Positions 45,591 to 54,527 of a stretch of 64,000 bases of DNA are shown here, piece after piece. The notes under the pieces were generated by a model, which did not search any database, was not told the origin of the DNA, and saw only the letters and a list, made by a program, of their open reading frames with translations. The position numbers and the translations under genes were made by a program. The stretch is taken from assembly GCA_903932145.1 (NCBI GenBank), contig CAIZFE010000101.1, forward strand, positions 1 to 64,000. The letters are read 5' to 3'. Source of the DNA: an uncultured Rhodopila sp. (GTDB taxonomy: Bacteria; Pseudomonadota; Alphaproteobacteria; Acetobacterales; Acetobacteraceae). How positions within the stretch are numbered: the stretch's first letter is position 1; every line of letters starts with the position of its first letter.

Positions 45591-46516
45591 GCCCGCACTG
45601 CCTTCAGGACGCGGAGCCAATTACCGGAACACACTTTTTCGACTTCCTCTTCATTCAGGCCGCGCTCTCGTAACGCGGCAACAATCTCGGGGTGACGGGC
45701 AAAATCCGGCATTTCCGTCCTCGCCACGCCCGCGGGCAGGTCCGAACCAATGCCAACATGATCGATGCCCAGGGCGTCGATCATACGGAACAAGTGACGG
45801 ATCATGCCTGGCAGCTTTTCCTCCACCAGGACAGAGATCCAGGCGCCAACAACGCCACCGGATTCCACCACCATGCGGGCATAGTCGGGGCCAATGAAGC
45901 GCGGATGATCCCCATTCCTGTGGCCCGGCTCCTTCAGATTCGCATGGCTACACAGGAACGGCCGGGTTGCCACGGCGGCCACGCCCTTGACGGTATCCTC
46001 GGAGCAATGCGCCACGTCGAGGATCACACCGATCCTATTCATCCGCCGTACGACATCGGCGCCAAACGGGGTCAGGCCACCATGGACCGGCTCGGCCGTC
46101 TGGATGTCGCCAGTTTCATTCACAAGATAATGAGTGAGCTGGATGCTGCGGACGCCCCGCGCCTCCATCGCATCCAGGCGGTCCAGATTACCTTCGAGGA
46201 AATCACAGCCCTCGATCGCCAGCACAAGGGCGGGATCATCGGCGCGAATATCGCCTGGTTCACGCGCGATGCGGGTACCGGATTGTTCGAAGCTGGTCAG
46301 GTAGCCTTCCACGGCTTCCAGACATTCGCCAGGGTTTGGCTCGCGAAACTTCTCCAGCCGGCCGGTGTCACGGTTGCGCCGGATCATGGGGATGTCTCCG
46401 ATGGCAGACACCACGGCGGCGGCGACACCGGCGGGACGCATCGTGGCGAGCACGGTTCGGTCCACATCGCCGGTGCGGCGGGGACGACCCGCGTGGGTAT
46501 GCATGTCGATAATCAT
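45587..46516 (-). CDS. Membrane dipeptidase family (M19) hydrolase
   Basis: This encodes 309 residues. Metal ligands are visible: IIDMHTHAGRP at the N-terminus, the bridging glutamate in LVLAIEGCDFLEG near 120, GVILDVAHCSEDTVKGVA near 190, FLCSHANLKE near 212, and GIDHVGIGSDLPAG near 258. M19 renal-dipeptidase-like enzymes hydrolyse dipeptides or D-amino-acid-containing substrates; the specificity is unknown. The first ligand motif is HTH instead of the more usual DGHND, so the assignment to a subgroup is open. The start is ATG 46516. It is coupled to rpiA. Confidence 0.88.
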   Translation of the reverse strand: MIIDMHTHAGRPRRTGDVDRTVLATMRPAGVAAAVVSAIGDIPMIRRNRDTGRLEKFREPNPGECLEAVEGYLTSFEQSGTRIAREPGDIRADDPALVLAIEGCDFLEGNLDRLDAMEARGVRSIQLTHYLVNETGDIQTAEPVHGGLTPFGADVVRRMNRIGVILDVAHCSEDTVKGVAAVATRPFLCSHANLKEPGHRNGDHPRFIGPDYARMVVESGGVVGAWISVLVEEKLPGMIRHLFRMIDALGIDHVGIGSDLPAGVARTEMPDFARHPEIVAALRERGLNEEEVEKVCSGNWLRVLKAVRA

Positions 46517-46656
46517 GATTCTTTCTAGACCGATCCTGGAAGCATCGCTACCAGACGGTGCAGGTTGATCTTGCACCCGAGGGGCCGCTTGCGCATGTTG
46601 CAGGACGACGATTGGTGTAGGGACGAACCGATCAGGGCGTAGGGCGGAGTACGAGT

Positions 46657-47463
46657 ATGGACGGCGGAGCAGACTCAAGGCGCATTACAATTCACGCGCC
46701 GGACGATTTTGCCGGGATGCGCGCCGCTGGGCGCCTCGCCGCCGAGACACTGGATATGATCGTGCCGCACGTGAAGCCGGGGATTTCCACCGGCGCGATC
46801 GATAAACTCTGCCACGATTTCATTTTGGACCATGGCGCCACCCCTGCCCCACTGAACTATCGCGGCTTCCCGAAATCGATCTGCACGTCGATCAACCACG
46901 TCGTCTGCCACGGCATTCCGGGCGATCGGAAGCTGGAAAACGGCGACATCCTGAACATCGATGTTACGGTGATCCTGGACGGCTGGCACGGCGATACCTC
47001 GCGGATGTACTCCGCCGGCGTGCCGAACACCCGGGCACGCAACCTGATCGACGTGACGTATGAGTCGCTCATGCGCGGCCTGAAGATGATCAAGCCCGGC
47101 GCGACTTTGGGCGATGTCGGACATGCCATTCAGACGTTCGTCGAGGGCAACCGCTTCAGCGTCGTGCGCGATTTCTGCGGCCACGGCATCGGCCGCCGCT
47201 TCCACGAGCCGCCAAACGTGCTGCATTTCGGCCGCATCGGCGAAGGCCCGATCCTGCGCAAAGGCATGTTCTTCACCGTTGAGCCAATGGTCAACGCCGG
47301 TCGGCCAGAGGTGAAAGTGCTCGACGACGGTTGGACCGCCGTGACGCGTGATCGCAGTCTGTCGGCTCAGTTCGAGCATATGGTCGGCGTGACCGACACC
47401 GGTTACGAGATTTTTACGCTTTCCCCCGCCGGTTTAGACAAACCGCCGCTCGGCGTTAGCTGA
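46657..47463 (+). CDS. map: Methionine aminopeptidase, type I
   Basis: This encodes 268 residues. The metal ligands appear in order: LNIDVTVILDGWHGDTSRMY (two aspartates), RDFCGHGIGRRFHEPPNVLH (histidine), FFTVEPMVNAG (glutamate) and LSAQFEHMVGVTDTGYEIFT (glutamate). It removes the initiator methionine from nascent proteins. Length fits type Ia with no zinc-finger extension. The start ATG 46657 has GGAG at good spacing. It is followed by radC after 54 bases, a common order in alphaproteobacteria. Confidence 0.96.
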   Translation: MDGGADSRRITIHAPDDFAGMRAAGRLAAETLDMIVPHVKPGISTGAIDKLCHDFILDHGATPAPLNYRGFPKSICTSINHVVCHGIPGDRKLENGDILNIDVTVILDGWHGDTSRMYSAGVPNTRARNLIDVTYESLMRGLKMIKPGATLGDVGHAIQTFVEGNRFSVVRDFCGHGIGRRFHEPPNVLHFGRIGEGPILRKGMFFTVEPMVNAGRPEVKVLDDGWTAVTRDRSLSAQFEHMVGVTDTGYEIFTLSPAGLDKPPLGVS

Positions 47464-47517
47464 TCGTAAACTTTTGGCTGTTAGGGTTCGCGGCGTTGCA
47501 TTGCCGCGAGCGCCCGC

Positions 47518-48264
47518 ATGTCCAAGGTTTCGAAGCCGGCCGAATACCCGCTTTTCTCCGGTCTGGTCCCCCAGCCGATGGAGCCCGCCGCGTCGATCGG
47601 CGCCGAGGGTCATCGGTCGCGCATGCGCCAACGGTTGCTGAAAGCCGGGCCGGACGCGCTGGCGGATCACGAAATGCTGGAGATGATCCTGTTCATCGCG
47701 CTGCCCCGGCGCGACACCAAGCCGCTCGCGCGCGAACTGCTGGCGCGATTCCGGTCGTTTGGCGGCGTTCTCGGGGCTCCGCCGGAGGAATTGCAGCAGG
47801 TCGAGGGGATCGGCGAGGCCGGCGCGGCGGCGATTAAACTGGTGCAGGCAGCGGCGTTGCGGATGATGCGGCAGGAACTGGCGACCCAGCCGATCCTGTC
47901 CACCTGGGAAAAGCTAACCGATTACCTCATCGCCTGCATGGAACACGAACGCACGGAGCATTTCCGGATTCTGTTTCTGGACGGAAAGAACAAGCTGCTG
48001 GCGGATGAGGTCCAAGGCTACGGGACAATCAACCACGCGCCGGCCTATCCGCGTGAGATCGTGCGGCGCTGCCTCGCGTTGCATGCCACCGGCGTGATCC
48101 TGGCGCACAACCACCCGAGTGGCGATGTGACCCCGTCGCGGGAGGACGTGGTGATGACGGGAGAGATCGCCAGGGCGACAGCGATGATGGGGATCGCGGT
48201 GCACGACCACCTGATTATCGGCAGGGGCAAGTGTCTGAGCTTCAGGACGGAGAAGCTGCTGTGA
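47518..48264 (+). CDS. radC: DNA repair protein RadC homologue (JAB domain)
   Basis: This encodes 248 residues. The N-terminal helix-hairpin-helix region contains LLARFRSFGGVLGAPPEELQ. The C-terminal JAB/MPN metalloprotease-like domain has the motif LAHNHPSGDVTPSREDVVMT, with the E-HxHx-SxxD ligands. Its role is uncertain in spite of the historical name. The start is ATG 47518. The gene ends shortly before a broken higB. Confidence 0.93.
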   Translation: MSKVSKPAEYPLFSGLVPQPMEPAASIGAEGHRSRMRQRLLKAGPDALADHEMLEMILFIALPRRDTKPLARELLARFRSFGGVLGAPPEELQQVEGIGEAGAAAIKLVQAAALRMMRQELATQPILSTWEKLTDYLIACMEHERTEHFRILFLDGKNKLLADEVQGYGTINHAPAYPREIVRRCLALHATGVILAHNHPSGDVTPSREDVVMTGEIARATAMMGIAVHDHLIIGRGKCLSFRTEKLL

Positions 48265-48295
48265 TTGACAACCGTCAGCAGACGGTTTACACACC

Positions 48296-48575
48296 ATGAT
48301 CGTTCGATTTCGCCACAAGGGCCTGGAACGGCTGTTCGTCCGAGGCGATGCCAGTGGGGTTAATCCGCAACTGGCTGTTAAGGTGCGGCGCATGTTGGCG
48401 CTGCTCCACAAGGAGCTCTGACGCATTGGCTCTAAGTGGACCCGGATATCGCCTGCACCAACTTCGAGGCGACCGAGCCGGTCAGTGGTCTGCGACGGTG
48501 TCGGGCAATTGGCGGCTGGTATTTGAATGCGAGGACGGCAACGTCACCAACGTCGATCTGGTGGATTACCATTAA
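48296..48575 (+). pseudogene. higB: HigB-like toxin with frameshift
   Basis: The first frame from ATG 48296 reads VRFRHKGLERLFVRGDASGV and NPQLAVKVRRMLALL, then ends at TGA 48419. A second frame continues as SDALALSGPGYRLHQLRGDR and [20 protein letters not shown], to a stop at 48575. Together they match HigB/RelE-type toxins end to end. One base has been gained or lost near 48405-48420. The usual conserved residues of the second half (the SGNWR motif) are readable but cannot be translated with the first half. Confidence 0.85.
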
Positions 48576-48589
48576 GAACGGAGGCGATT

Positions 48590-48895
48590 ATGGAGATGTA
48601 CGATCCGCCGCATCCCGGCGAAATCATCCGCGAAGACTGTCTCAAGCCACTCGGTCTGTCCGTTACGGCGGCGGCGGCCTGGTTGGGCGTGTCGCGCCAA
48701 TCGCTGTCTGAAGTACTGAACGGTCACAACGGGGTTTCTGCGGAAATGGCAATCCGGCTGGAGATGGCCGGATGGAGCAACGCGAAGACGTGGCTGGGCG
48801 TGCAGAGTCAGTACGACCTTTGGCAGGCAAGGCAACGATCGGGGGCGATCAATGTGAAACCGTATCCAATGCCTGACGCTCAGGCGGCGGAGTAG
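48590..48895 (+). CDS. higA: HigA-type antitoxin, XRE helix-turn-helix
   Basis: This encodes 101 residues. [20 protein letters not shown] is the family opening, and [20 protein letters not shown] the helix-turn-helix, followed by [20 protein letters not shown]. HigA neutralises HigB and represses the operon. It lies 14 bases after the broken higB. The antitoxin frame is intact. The start is ATG 48590; ATG 48596 is also possible, and GGAGGCG is nearby. Confidence 0.92.
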   Translation: MEMYDPPHPGEIIREDCLKPLGLSVTAAAAWLGVSRQSLSEVLNGHNGVSAEMAIRLEMAGWSNAKTWLGVQSQYDLWQARQRSGAINVKPYPMPDAQAAE

Positions 48896-49020
48896 CCCAA
48901 CAGGATGTCGTTCTATCGGTGCCCTGGAGACATGCACCGGATGCCCGGTTGTTCTGATCCAGGTACTCCTCGGCAGACGGTTCGTCGCGTGACAGGCTGA
49001 AACTCCGCCCTCGTTCAGCG

Positions 49021-49374
49021 TCACTCATGTTCAGCGAGGTCACCGGAATCGTGATCCGCCGGAGGCAAGGCGGCGCGTTCGGGCTGCTGACGGCGGCTAT
49101 GCGGCTGCGTGGCACACTCCGCGTTCGCCCCGGTGCCGGGCGCGTTCTCGAAGGTGCAGCGTTCGGTTGGCGGTGTTCCGCAGATGTGGGCGAGCGTTCT
49201 GAATCCGACGCATTGACCGTTTGGTCCGCGAAAGCCGGGACCTCCCTTGCAGCCGCAGCCGTGGCACGCCGGGCGTTCGGGACATCCCTCGGCGGCGGCG
49301 GGATTCGGTTGGGCCGCGATCACCAGGACGGCGAAGAGCGATAGCAAGAGCTGGATACAGCTCACAGGCACCAT
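49021..49374 (-). CDS. Small secreted cysteine-rich protein
   Basis: This encodes 117 residues from ATG 49374. A signal peptide (LLLSLFAVLVIAAQPNPAAA) precedes a cysteine-rich mature region: CPERPACHGCGCKGGPGFRG, then GQCVGFRTLAHICGTPPTERC and FENAPGTGANAEC, eight or more cysteines in about 60 residues. I recall similar small exported proteins in other alphaproteobacteria, with no function known. The cysteines probably form disulphides in the periplasm. A longer frame upstream to 49488 is less likely. Confidence 0.7.
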   Translation of the reverse strand: MVPVSCIQLLLSLFAVLVIAAQPNPAAAEGCPERPACHGCGCKGGPGFRGPNGQCVGFRTLAHICGTPPTERCTFENAPGTGANAECATQPHSRRQQPERAALPPADHDSGDLAEHE

Positions 49375-49405
49375 CACCGTCGAGTGCTGGACCGGCGGTT
49401 TTCGG

Positions 49406-49795
49406 TCAGATAGCACGGGCGTTATGGGCCTGCTGTGTGGTTGGGAGTTCCGGTTCCGCCGGCTGATCTGACGGATCAGGAAAGACATCCCCGAGTTGCT
49501 GCAACCGCAACGGTGGCCGGGACGGCAGATGCACCACCAGTTCCAGTTTGCCGCCGATCGCTTCGACGTAGCTGCGCAGCGTCGATAGGTACATGTCGGT
49601 CTGCTTCTCGATGCGGGAGACCGAGGGTTGTTTGATGCGCAGCTTCGCGGCGATCTCGGCCTGGACTTTACCCGCGATCTGACGCAATTCGCGGAGGCTT
49701 TCGACTTCCTGCCGCAGTTCCTGAAAGCGGGCTTCGATGCCGTCCTGTTCGTCCTGCGGTAGCGAGCTTAAGATCTCGTCGAGCGTTCGGCCCAT
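49406..49795 (-). CDS. XRE-family antitoxin of a RelE/HigB-type pair
   Basis: This encodes 129 residues from ATG 49795. MGRTLDEILSSLPQDEQDGI is the opening, followed by a helix and the helix-turn-helix RQIAGKVQAEIAAKLRIKQP then SVSRIEKQTDMYLSTLRSYV and EAIGGKLELVVHLP. This is the antitoxin usual for toxins that begin MPWTVRLEEAFEAEL, as the upstream gene does. The tail after LVVHLP is longer and Pro/Gln-rich. The frame overlaps the run-on 3' end of the toxin gene. Confidence 0.88.
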   Translation of the reverse strand: MGRTLDEILSSLPQDEQDGIEARFQELRQEVESLRELRQIAGKVQAEIAAKLRIKQPSVSRIEKQTDMYLSTLRSYVEAIGGKLELVVHLPSRPPLRLQQLGDVFPDPSDQPAEPELPTTQQAHNARAI

Positions 49796-50171
49796 TGGGA
49801 TTTCCTTTCCGCGTGGACCAATGAAGCAGACGTCGCAGATGTGCCGCATATCGCCTATCCGCCCGGTCGATCAGTGCGCGATAGAACCGCGCTTCACTGA
49901 CACCGGATTTGTCACCCGCTACGAGCAGGATCGCTTGCCGGGCCGGATCGAACGCGAAGGCGATCCGCCACACGCCGCCCGCGGCGGTGAATCGCATTTC
50001 TTTCATGTTGCGGAACCGCGATCCGCTGAGTGTATCGACATGAGGGCGCCCCAGTTGCGGCCCGAAAATTTCAAGCATCCGAGCGATGGCCAGGAGAGGT
50101 TTGCGCACGTCGCGGGGCAAAGCACGAAGCTCTGCCTCGAACGCTTCTTCGAGCCGCACCGTCCACGGCAT
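49668..50171 (-). CDS. RelE/HigB-type toxin with run-on C-terminus
   Basis: This encodes 167 residues. The first 110 match the family well: TVRLEEAFEAELRALPRDVR, MLEIFGPQLGRPHVDTLSGS, MKEMRFTAAGGVWRIAFAFD and AILLVAGDKSGVSEARFYRA. Toxins of this family normally end near 115-120 residues. Here the frame continues for about 50 residues, overlapping the antitoxin gene. A small frameshift near residue 115 would explain the tail. The catalytic part looks intact, so the toxin may still be active. It is followed by its antitoxin, so the order is toxin first. Confidence 0.8.
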   Translation of the reverse strand: MPWTVRLEEAFEAELRALPRDVRKPLLAIARMLEIFGPQLGRPHVDTLSGSRFRNMKEMRFTAAGGVWRIAFAFDPARQAILLVAGDKSGVSEARFYRALIDRADRRYAAHLRRLLHWSTRKGNPNGPNARRDLKLATAGRTGRHRSPLSGTAAGSRKPPRIASDRG

Positions 50172-50411
50172 GATATAGCTTTCAGGCTATAATTTGCAAC
50201 CTCAAAGCCGCATGACGGGCGACCCGGGCTGAATGGCGCACTCTGGGCCTCGATTGGTTACTTTTCGGTAAACGCGGCAGACAATTCTTCACCCGCCGAC
50301 GCTTCGCGTCCTGAACCGGCAGTGCCCGTTTCGGTCCCATCGACACGGTGGGGATTGCATTGCCCCACTATGGTTGTTTTCTTGACTTCCGCGGTGTTCA
50401 AGGAAAAGCCG

Positions 50412-50771
50412 ATGACCGGAAAAACCCTGCCCGTGTACGTCTCGGAAGAAGTAGCCGAGACGGTCACCTTGGAAGCTCAGCGAGAGGACCGCTCTCCCGC
50501 TCAGATGGCGGGTTTGGCCCTGCAATTCCTCATCACCCTGCCCCGGGACGCGCGGGCGTCTTTGGCTTCGCTGTATAACCTCGGAACGCCGGATGCGTGC
50601 GGTCAGGCGATGAACGAGGTCGCCCGGGCGCTCAACATCGCCGAGTTCGACATGACCTGCCGCCGGATGGCCGGTTCGGCGGCCAGGATTGTGCCCGACG
50701 ACGCGTCTGAAGATGAATTGGATCAGGCGGCCGTTGAGCTGACCCGGTCGGCGCTGAAACGCCGTGGCTAA
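50412..50771 (+). CDS. Ribbon-helix-helix-like small protein
   Basis: This encodes 119 residues from ATG 50412, with AAGGAAAA in front. The opening TGKTLPVYVSEEVAETVTLE and AQREDRSPAQMAGLALQFLI fits a ribbon-helix-helix (CopG-like) fold, followed by a helical, acidic C-terminus. It could be an antitoxin or a small repressor. No toxin gene follows; the next credible gene is mmsA on the minus strand. Family name not recognised with certainty. Confidence 0.65.
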   Translation: MTGKTLPVYVSEEVAETVTLEAQREDRSPAQMAGLALQFLITLPRDARASLASLYNLGTPDACGQAMNEVARALNIAEFDMTCRRMAGSAARIVPDDASEDELDQAAVELTRSALKRRG

Positions 50772-50950
50772 ACGGAGAATGCGGGGCAACGCAGGTCATT
50801 GGCCTGCGCGTTGTGGGCGCGTCCAGATGTTTCAGGCAACCCATCACAGCGTGCTGATCATGCACGCTATGATGGGCTGATTTTCTTGGCGGCGGTCAGC
50901 GACTTCCTTCCCATTAGGCCGATTAAGCAGGGAATTCGCTGGACCCGGTT

Positions 50951-52447
50951 TTACCGTCCCGGCGTCGGCATCATGAACTCCGGCCCACGCCGCGTCCCCG
51001 CCGTCCAGCGTTGGGTGATCGCCTTGTAGCGCGTGTAGAACCGCACGCCTTCCTCACCATAAATATGGTGATCGCCGAAAAGCGAGTTCTTCCAGCCACC
51101 GAACGAGTGGAACGCCATCGGCACCGGAATGGGAATATTGATCCCCACCATGCCGATCTGGATCGCCTGCGCGAAATCCCTCGCCACACCGCCATCGTTG
51201 GTGAACAGCGCAACGCCGTTGCCATACTGGTGCGCATTGATCATCTTCGTCGCCGCCGCAACGTCCGGAGCGCGGACCACCGCCAGCACCGGCCCGAAGA
51301 TCTCCTCCTGGTAGATCCGCATGTCCGTCGTGACATTGTCGAACAGGCAGCCGCCGAGGAAGAATCCATCATCATACCCTTGCAGCTTCAGGTCGCGGCC
51401 ATCGACGACCAGATTGGCACCCTCTTTCACCCCCAGATCGACGTAGCCGCGCACTTTCTCCATGTGCTCGCGGGTGACCAGCGGCCCCATTTCGGCATCC
51501 GGATCGACACCGGGAGCAACCTTCAGCGCCCGCACCCGAGGCGCCAGTTTCGACATCAGCGCATCGCCGGCCGATCCGACTGTGACCGCAACGGACACCG
51601 CCATGCAGCGTTCGCCGGCGGCGCCATAAGCCGATCCCATCAGCGCATCGACCGCGTCGTCGATGTCGGCATCCGGCATGATCACCATGTGGTTCTTCGC
51701 GCCACCCAGCGCCTGCACTCGCTTTCCTGCCTGCGTGCCGCCGCGATAGATCGTTTCCGCGATGGCGGTGGAGCCGACAAAGCTGATCGCCGCGATGCCC
51801 GGATGCGCGATGATGGATTCGACCGCCTCACGGCCGCCTTGCACGACGGAGAAAACGCCATCCGGCAGGCCGGCTTCCTTCAGCAGTTCGGCCAGTTTCA
51901 GCGCGACCGAGGGGTCTTTCTCGGACGGCTTCAGGATGAAGCAGTTGCCGGTGGCGAGCGCGACCGGGATCATCCACAGCGGCACCATAATGGGGAAATT
52001 GAACGGCGTGATGCCGGCGACAACACCCAGCGGCTGGCGGATCGACCACGCGTCGATGCCGGTGCCGACCTGGTCGGTGTATTCGCCCTTCAGCAGATGC
52101 GGAATGCCGCAGGCGAACTCGACAACCTCCACGCCGCGCTGGATTTCGCCGTCGGCGTCCGACAGCACCTTGCCGTGTTCGGCGGTGATGATCGCGGCCA
52201 TCTCGCGGCGGTCGCGCTCGATGAATTCCTTCAGCTTGAACATGACGCGGGCGCGGCGCAGCGGCGGAGTCGCGGCCCAGGCCGGCCACACGGCGTTGGC
52301 GGCGGCGACGGCTGTGTCCACCTCGGACGCGTCGGCCATGGCGACCTTGGCGGTGATGTCTCCGGATGCCGGGTTGTAGACCGGACCGTGGTTGCCGCTG
52401 GTGCCGGCGACGTGCCTGCCGCCGATGAAGTGTCCGATTTCGCGCAT
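50951..52447 (-). CDS. mmsA: CoA-acylating methylmalonate-semialdehyde dehydrogenase
   Basis: This encodes 498 residues. The aldehyde dehydrogenase fold is clear: [20 protein letters not shown], the catalytic cysteine in [16 protein letters not shown] near residue 285, and [20 protein letters not shown] near 385. [20 protein letters not shown] near 460 is typical of MmsA. It converts methylmalonate semialdehyde to propionyl-CoA in valine and inositol degradation. The start is ATG 52447, with CAGGAGG in front. The neighbours pxpC and pxpB face the same way but are not obviously part of this pathway. Confidence 0.94.
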   Translation of the reverse strand: MREIGHFIGGRHVAGTSGNHGPVYNPASGDITAKVAMADASEVDTAVAAANAVWPAWAATPPLRRARVMFKLKEFIERDRREMAAIITAEHGKVLSDADGEIQRGVEVVEFACGIPHLLKGEYTDQVGTGIDAWSIRQPLGVVAGITPFNFPIMVPLWMIPVALATGNCFILKPSEKDPSVALKLAELLKEAGLPDGVFSVVQGGREAVESIIAHPGIAAISFVGSTAIAETIYRGGTQAGKRVQALGGAKNHMVIMPDADIDDAVDALMGSAYGAAGERCMAVSVAVTVGSAGDALMSKLAPRVRALKVAPGVDPDAEMGPLVTREHMEKVRGYVDLGVKEGANLVVDGRDLKLQGYDDGFFLGGCLFDNVTTDMRIYQEEIFGPVLAVVRAPDVAAATKMINAHQYGNGVALFTNDGGVARDFAQAIQIGMVGINIPIPVPMAFHSFGGWKNSLFGDHHIYGEEGVRFYTRYKAITQRWTAGTRRGPEFMMPTPGR

Positions 52448-52589
52448 GGCTTGATTTCCTCCTGGTCTGAAAGGGGGACCTAATGCAGGCGCGGGCGGTC
52501 GTCCAGTCAGGCCGGTTGTGGCAGATCGACCCGACACCTGTCCCCGGGGATCAGATCAATACGCAGCCGGCCCGGGTTCGGCCGGACCA

Positions 52590-53537
52590 TCACGTCCATT
52601 CCTCGATCAGGTGCCCGAGTCCGTCGATGCGCGCCTGATAACTGCAATACAAATGGTGCGCCGCTTCGACGCTGACCGGCGAAAAACGCACCTGACCACC
52701 GGGCCGGGTTTGCGCGAAACGGGCCAGGTCAGCGGTGATCATCGTCGCGATCTTCGGGTAGCCGCCGGTGGTCTGACAGTCCATCAGCAAGACCAGAGGC
52801 TGACCGCTGCCGGGGATCTGAATGCAGCCCGGCACCACGCCATCGGACACGATATTGAAGCCTGCCGCATGCCGGATCGGCGGCCCGTCCAACCATGTCC
52901 CCATCCTGTCGGCACGGTGCGTCACCCGGAAGCTGCCACGGTAAAACGTTTCGACCGCATCGCGCGCGAAAAAATCCTGCTGCGGACCCGGCACGACCCG
53001 CAATGGCCAATTCGGCCGCGCCACAGGCATCGCTCGGCGTTCGGGCTGCCCCGGTGCGATGGCGGCCAGCAACGGCAGCGAGTCTCCCGCCGCGACGCAC
53101 CGTCCGCCTAATCCGCCCAGGCCCGAGCGCAAATGGGTGGCGCTGCTGCCAAGCCGCGGCGTTACCGCGAACCCGCCCGCGATGGCGAGGTAGCCCCACA
53201 CCGCATCCGGCGCCCCCGCGATTTTCACCTGCTGGCCGCGGCGCAATGTGTGGCTCCACCACGGTGCCAACGTCACGTCGCCACAAGACAGCGCAAACGT
53301 CCCACCGGTTACCGCGATGCGGCAGGAATCCGCCGCCACTTCGTACAGCCCGCCGACATGCGCGAACTCCAGCGCCGGTGCGTCCGGGGCATTGCCGACC
53401 AGACGATTGGCCAGGTGAAACGACGCCAGGTCCATAACACCGGAGCAGGATACCCCGAACCGCCGGAAACCAGTGCGTCCCCGATCCTGTAGCGTCACAT
53501 AAGGACCGGGCTCGACGGCCAGCAACGACGGGATCAT
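52590..53537 (-). CDS. pxpC: 5-oxoprolinase subunit C (KipA/biotin-dependent carboxyltransferase-like)
   Basis: This encodes 315 residues. GPYVTLQDRGRTGFRRFGVS and CSGVMDLASFHLANRLVGNA, then PALEFAHVGG and VSDGVVPGCIQIPGSGQPLV followed by LLMDCQTTGGYPKIATM, are diagnostic of the KipA/PxpC family. With PxpA and PxpB it opens 5-oxoproline (pyroglutamate) using ATP. Its start overlaps the pxpB stop by four bases. No pxpA is in the window, so the third subunit must be elsewhere if the enzyme works. Confidence 0.93.
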   Translation of the reverse strand: MIPSLLAVEPGPYVTLQDRGRTGFRRFGVSCSGVMDLASFHLANRLVGNAPDAPALEFAHVGGLYEVAADSCRIAVTGGTFALSCGDVTLAPWWSHTLRRGQQVKIAGAPDAVWGYLAIAGGFAVTPRLGSSATHLRSGLGGLGGRCVAAGDSLPLLAAIAPGQPERRAMPVARPNWPLRVVPGPQQDFFARDAVETFYRGSFRVTHRADRMGTWLDGPPIRHAAGFNIVSDGVVPGCIQIPGSGQPLVLLMDCQTTGGYPKIATMITADLARFAQTRPGGQVRFSPVSVEAAHHLYCSYQARIDGLGHLIEEWT

Positions 53538-54286
53538 GAATTGATGCGGGCGAGAGGCTGCATATCCTCGGACGGCAGGCCGCTGAGATAATCGAACTCC
53601 GCGACGCTGATACGGCGGAAATTGATACGGTCGCCGGCGCGGAACATGAACGGGTCCGCCCGTTCCACGTCAAATGGCCGTAGCGGTGTCTGGCCGAGGA
53701 TGTGCCAGCCGCTGGGGAAGCGTTGCGGATAGATGCCGGTCTGCATGCCGCCGATCAGGACCGACCCCTCCGGGACAAACGGCCGGGGCGCATCACGGCG
53801 CGAAATATGCAGCCGCTCGGGCAGGCCGCCGAGGTAAGGCATACCGGGCGCGAAACCAACCATATAGACGCGATAATCCGCCCCGGCGTGCAGGGAAATG
53901 ACATCTTCCTCGGCCAGATCGAGGCGTCTGGCGACGTCGGGCACATCGACGCCGTAGGGCGGATCGTAAACCACCGGAACCGTCCAGTGCCGCCGGCCCG
54001 GTGGTTCGGTTTGTTCCGGTCGCGCGGTCAGGCCGCGCAATGCGGCAATCAGGCGCGCATACGGCATCTTCCGCGGGTCGTACGAGACCAGCAACGAGCG
54101 ATAGCTGAGGATCGTTTCCTGGATTCCATCCAGGGCGGCGGCGGCCAGAGCAGCGTCCAGCGCAAGCACTTTGGCATTGAGCTCGGGCAAAATGGAATCA
54201 CCAAATTCCACCGACAGCGCGGTGTCGCCCAGTGGCATGAAGCGCGGATAGGCCGGGTTTGGCGGCGTCGCGGGGAAGCTGGGCAT
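53534..54286 (-). CDS. pxpB: 5-oxoprolinase subunit B (KipI-like)
   Basis: This encodes 250 residues. RFMPLGDTALSVEFGDSILP at the N-terminus, the core VGFAPGMPYLGGLPERLHIS near 150 and MQTGIYPQRFPSGWHILGQT near 195 are typical of KipI/PxpB. It is the partner of the KipA/PxpC protein encoded just downstream. The start is ATG 54286. Upstream the intergenic region separates it from a divergent hypothetical gene. Confidence 0.93.
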   Translation of the reverse strand: MPSFPATPPNPAYPRFMPLGDTALSVEFGDSILPELNAKVLALDAALAAAALDGIQETILSYRSLLVSYDPRKMPYARLIAALRGLTARPEQTEPPGRRHWTVPVVYDPPYGVDVPDVARRLDLAEEDVISLHAGADYRVYMVGFAPGMPYLGGLPERLHISRRDAPRPFVPEGSVLIGGMQTGIYPQRFPSGWHILGQTPLRPFDVERADPFMFRAGDRINFRRISVAEFDYLSGLPSEDMQPLARINS

Positions 54287-54402
54287 GCCGGGATCGTAAC
54301 ATCACATTCCGAAACATTGGAAGGCTGCAAGTCTGGCCGCGCGGGGCACTCGGGTGAACGAGCGAACTCTCATGGCGATGGTCGTATAATTTTACTTCTT
54401 AA

Positions 54403-54432
54403 CGTCATGGCGGCCGAAGTCCCGCCATGACG
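54403..54432. repeat. Hairpin with 11-bp stem
   Basis: CGTCATGGCGG (54403-54413) and CCGCCATGACG (54422-54432) are perfect inverted copies with an eight-base loop. It lies between pxpB and the divergent gene at 54528. The stem resembles the outer part (GTCATGG) of the REP-like family. Confidence 0.7.
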
Positions 54433-54491
54433 GCGAGGAGTCGTCCTTATGCCCGTTGGTATGATTGCCCTGCACGGCATGCACGCCATGG

Positions 54492-54520
54492 TTGACATTG
54501 TCTGACGTTAATGTTAGTTT
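54492..54520 (+). promoter_or_regulatory. Predicted promoter abutting the start codon (leaderless)
   Basis: TTGACA (54492-54497), a 17-base spacer and TAGTTT (54515-54520) are followed after seven bases by ATG 54528. The geometry is the same as at 2865 and 7635, although the -10 sequence differs. It would place the transcription start at the start codon. Confidence 0.45.
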
Positions 54521-54527
54521 GAAAAAC

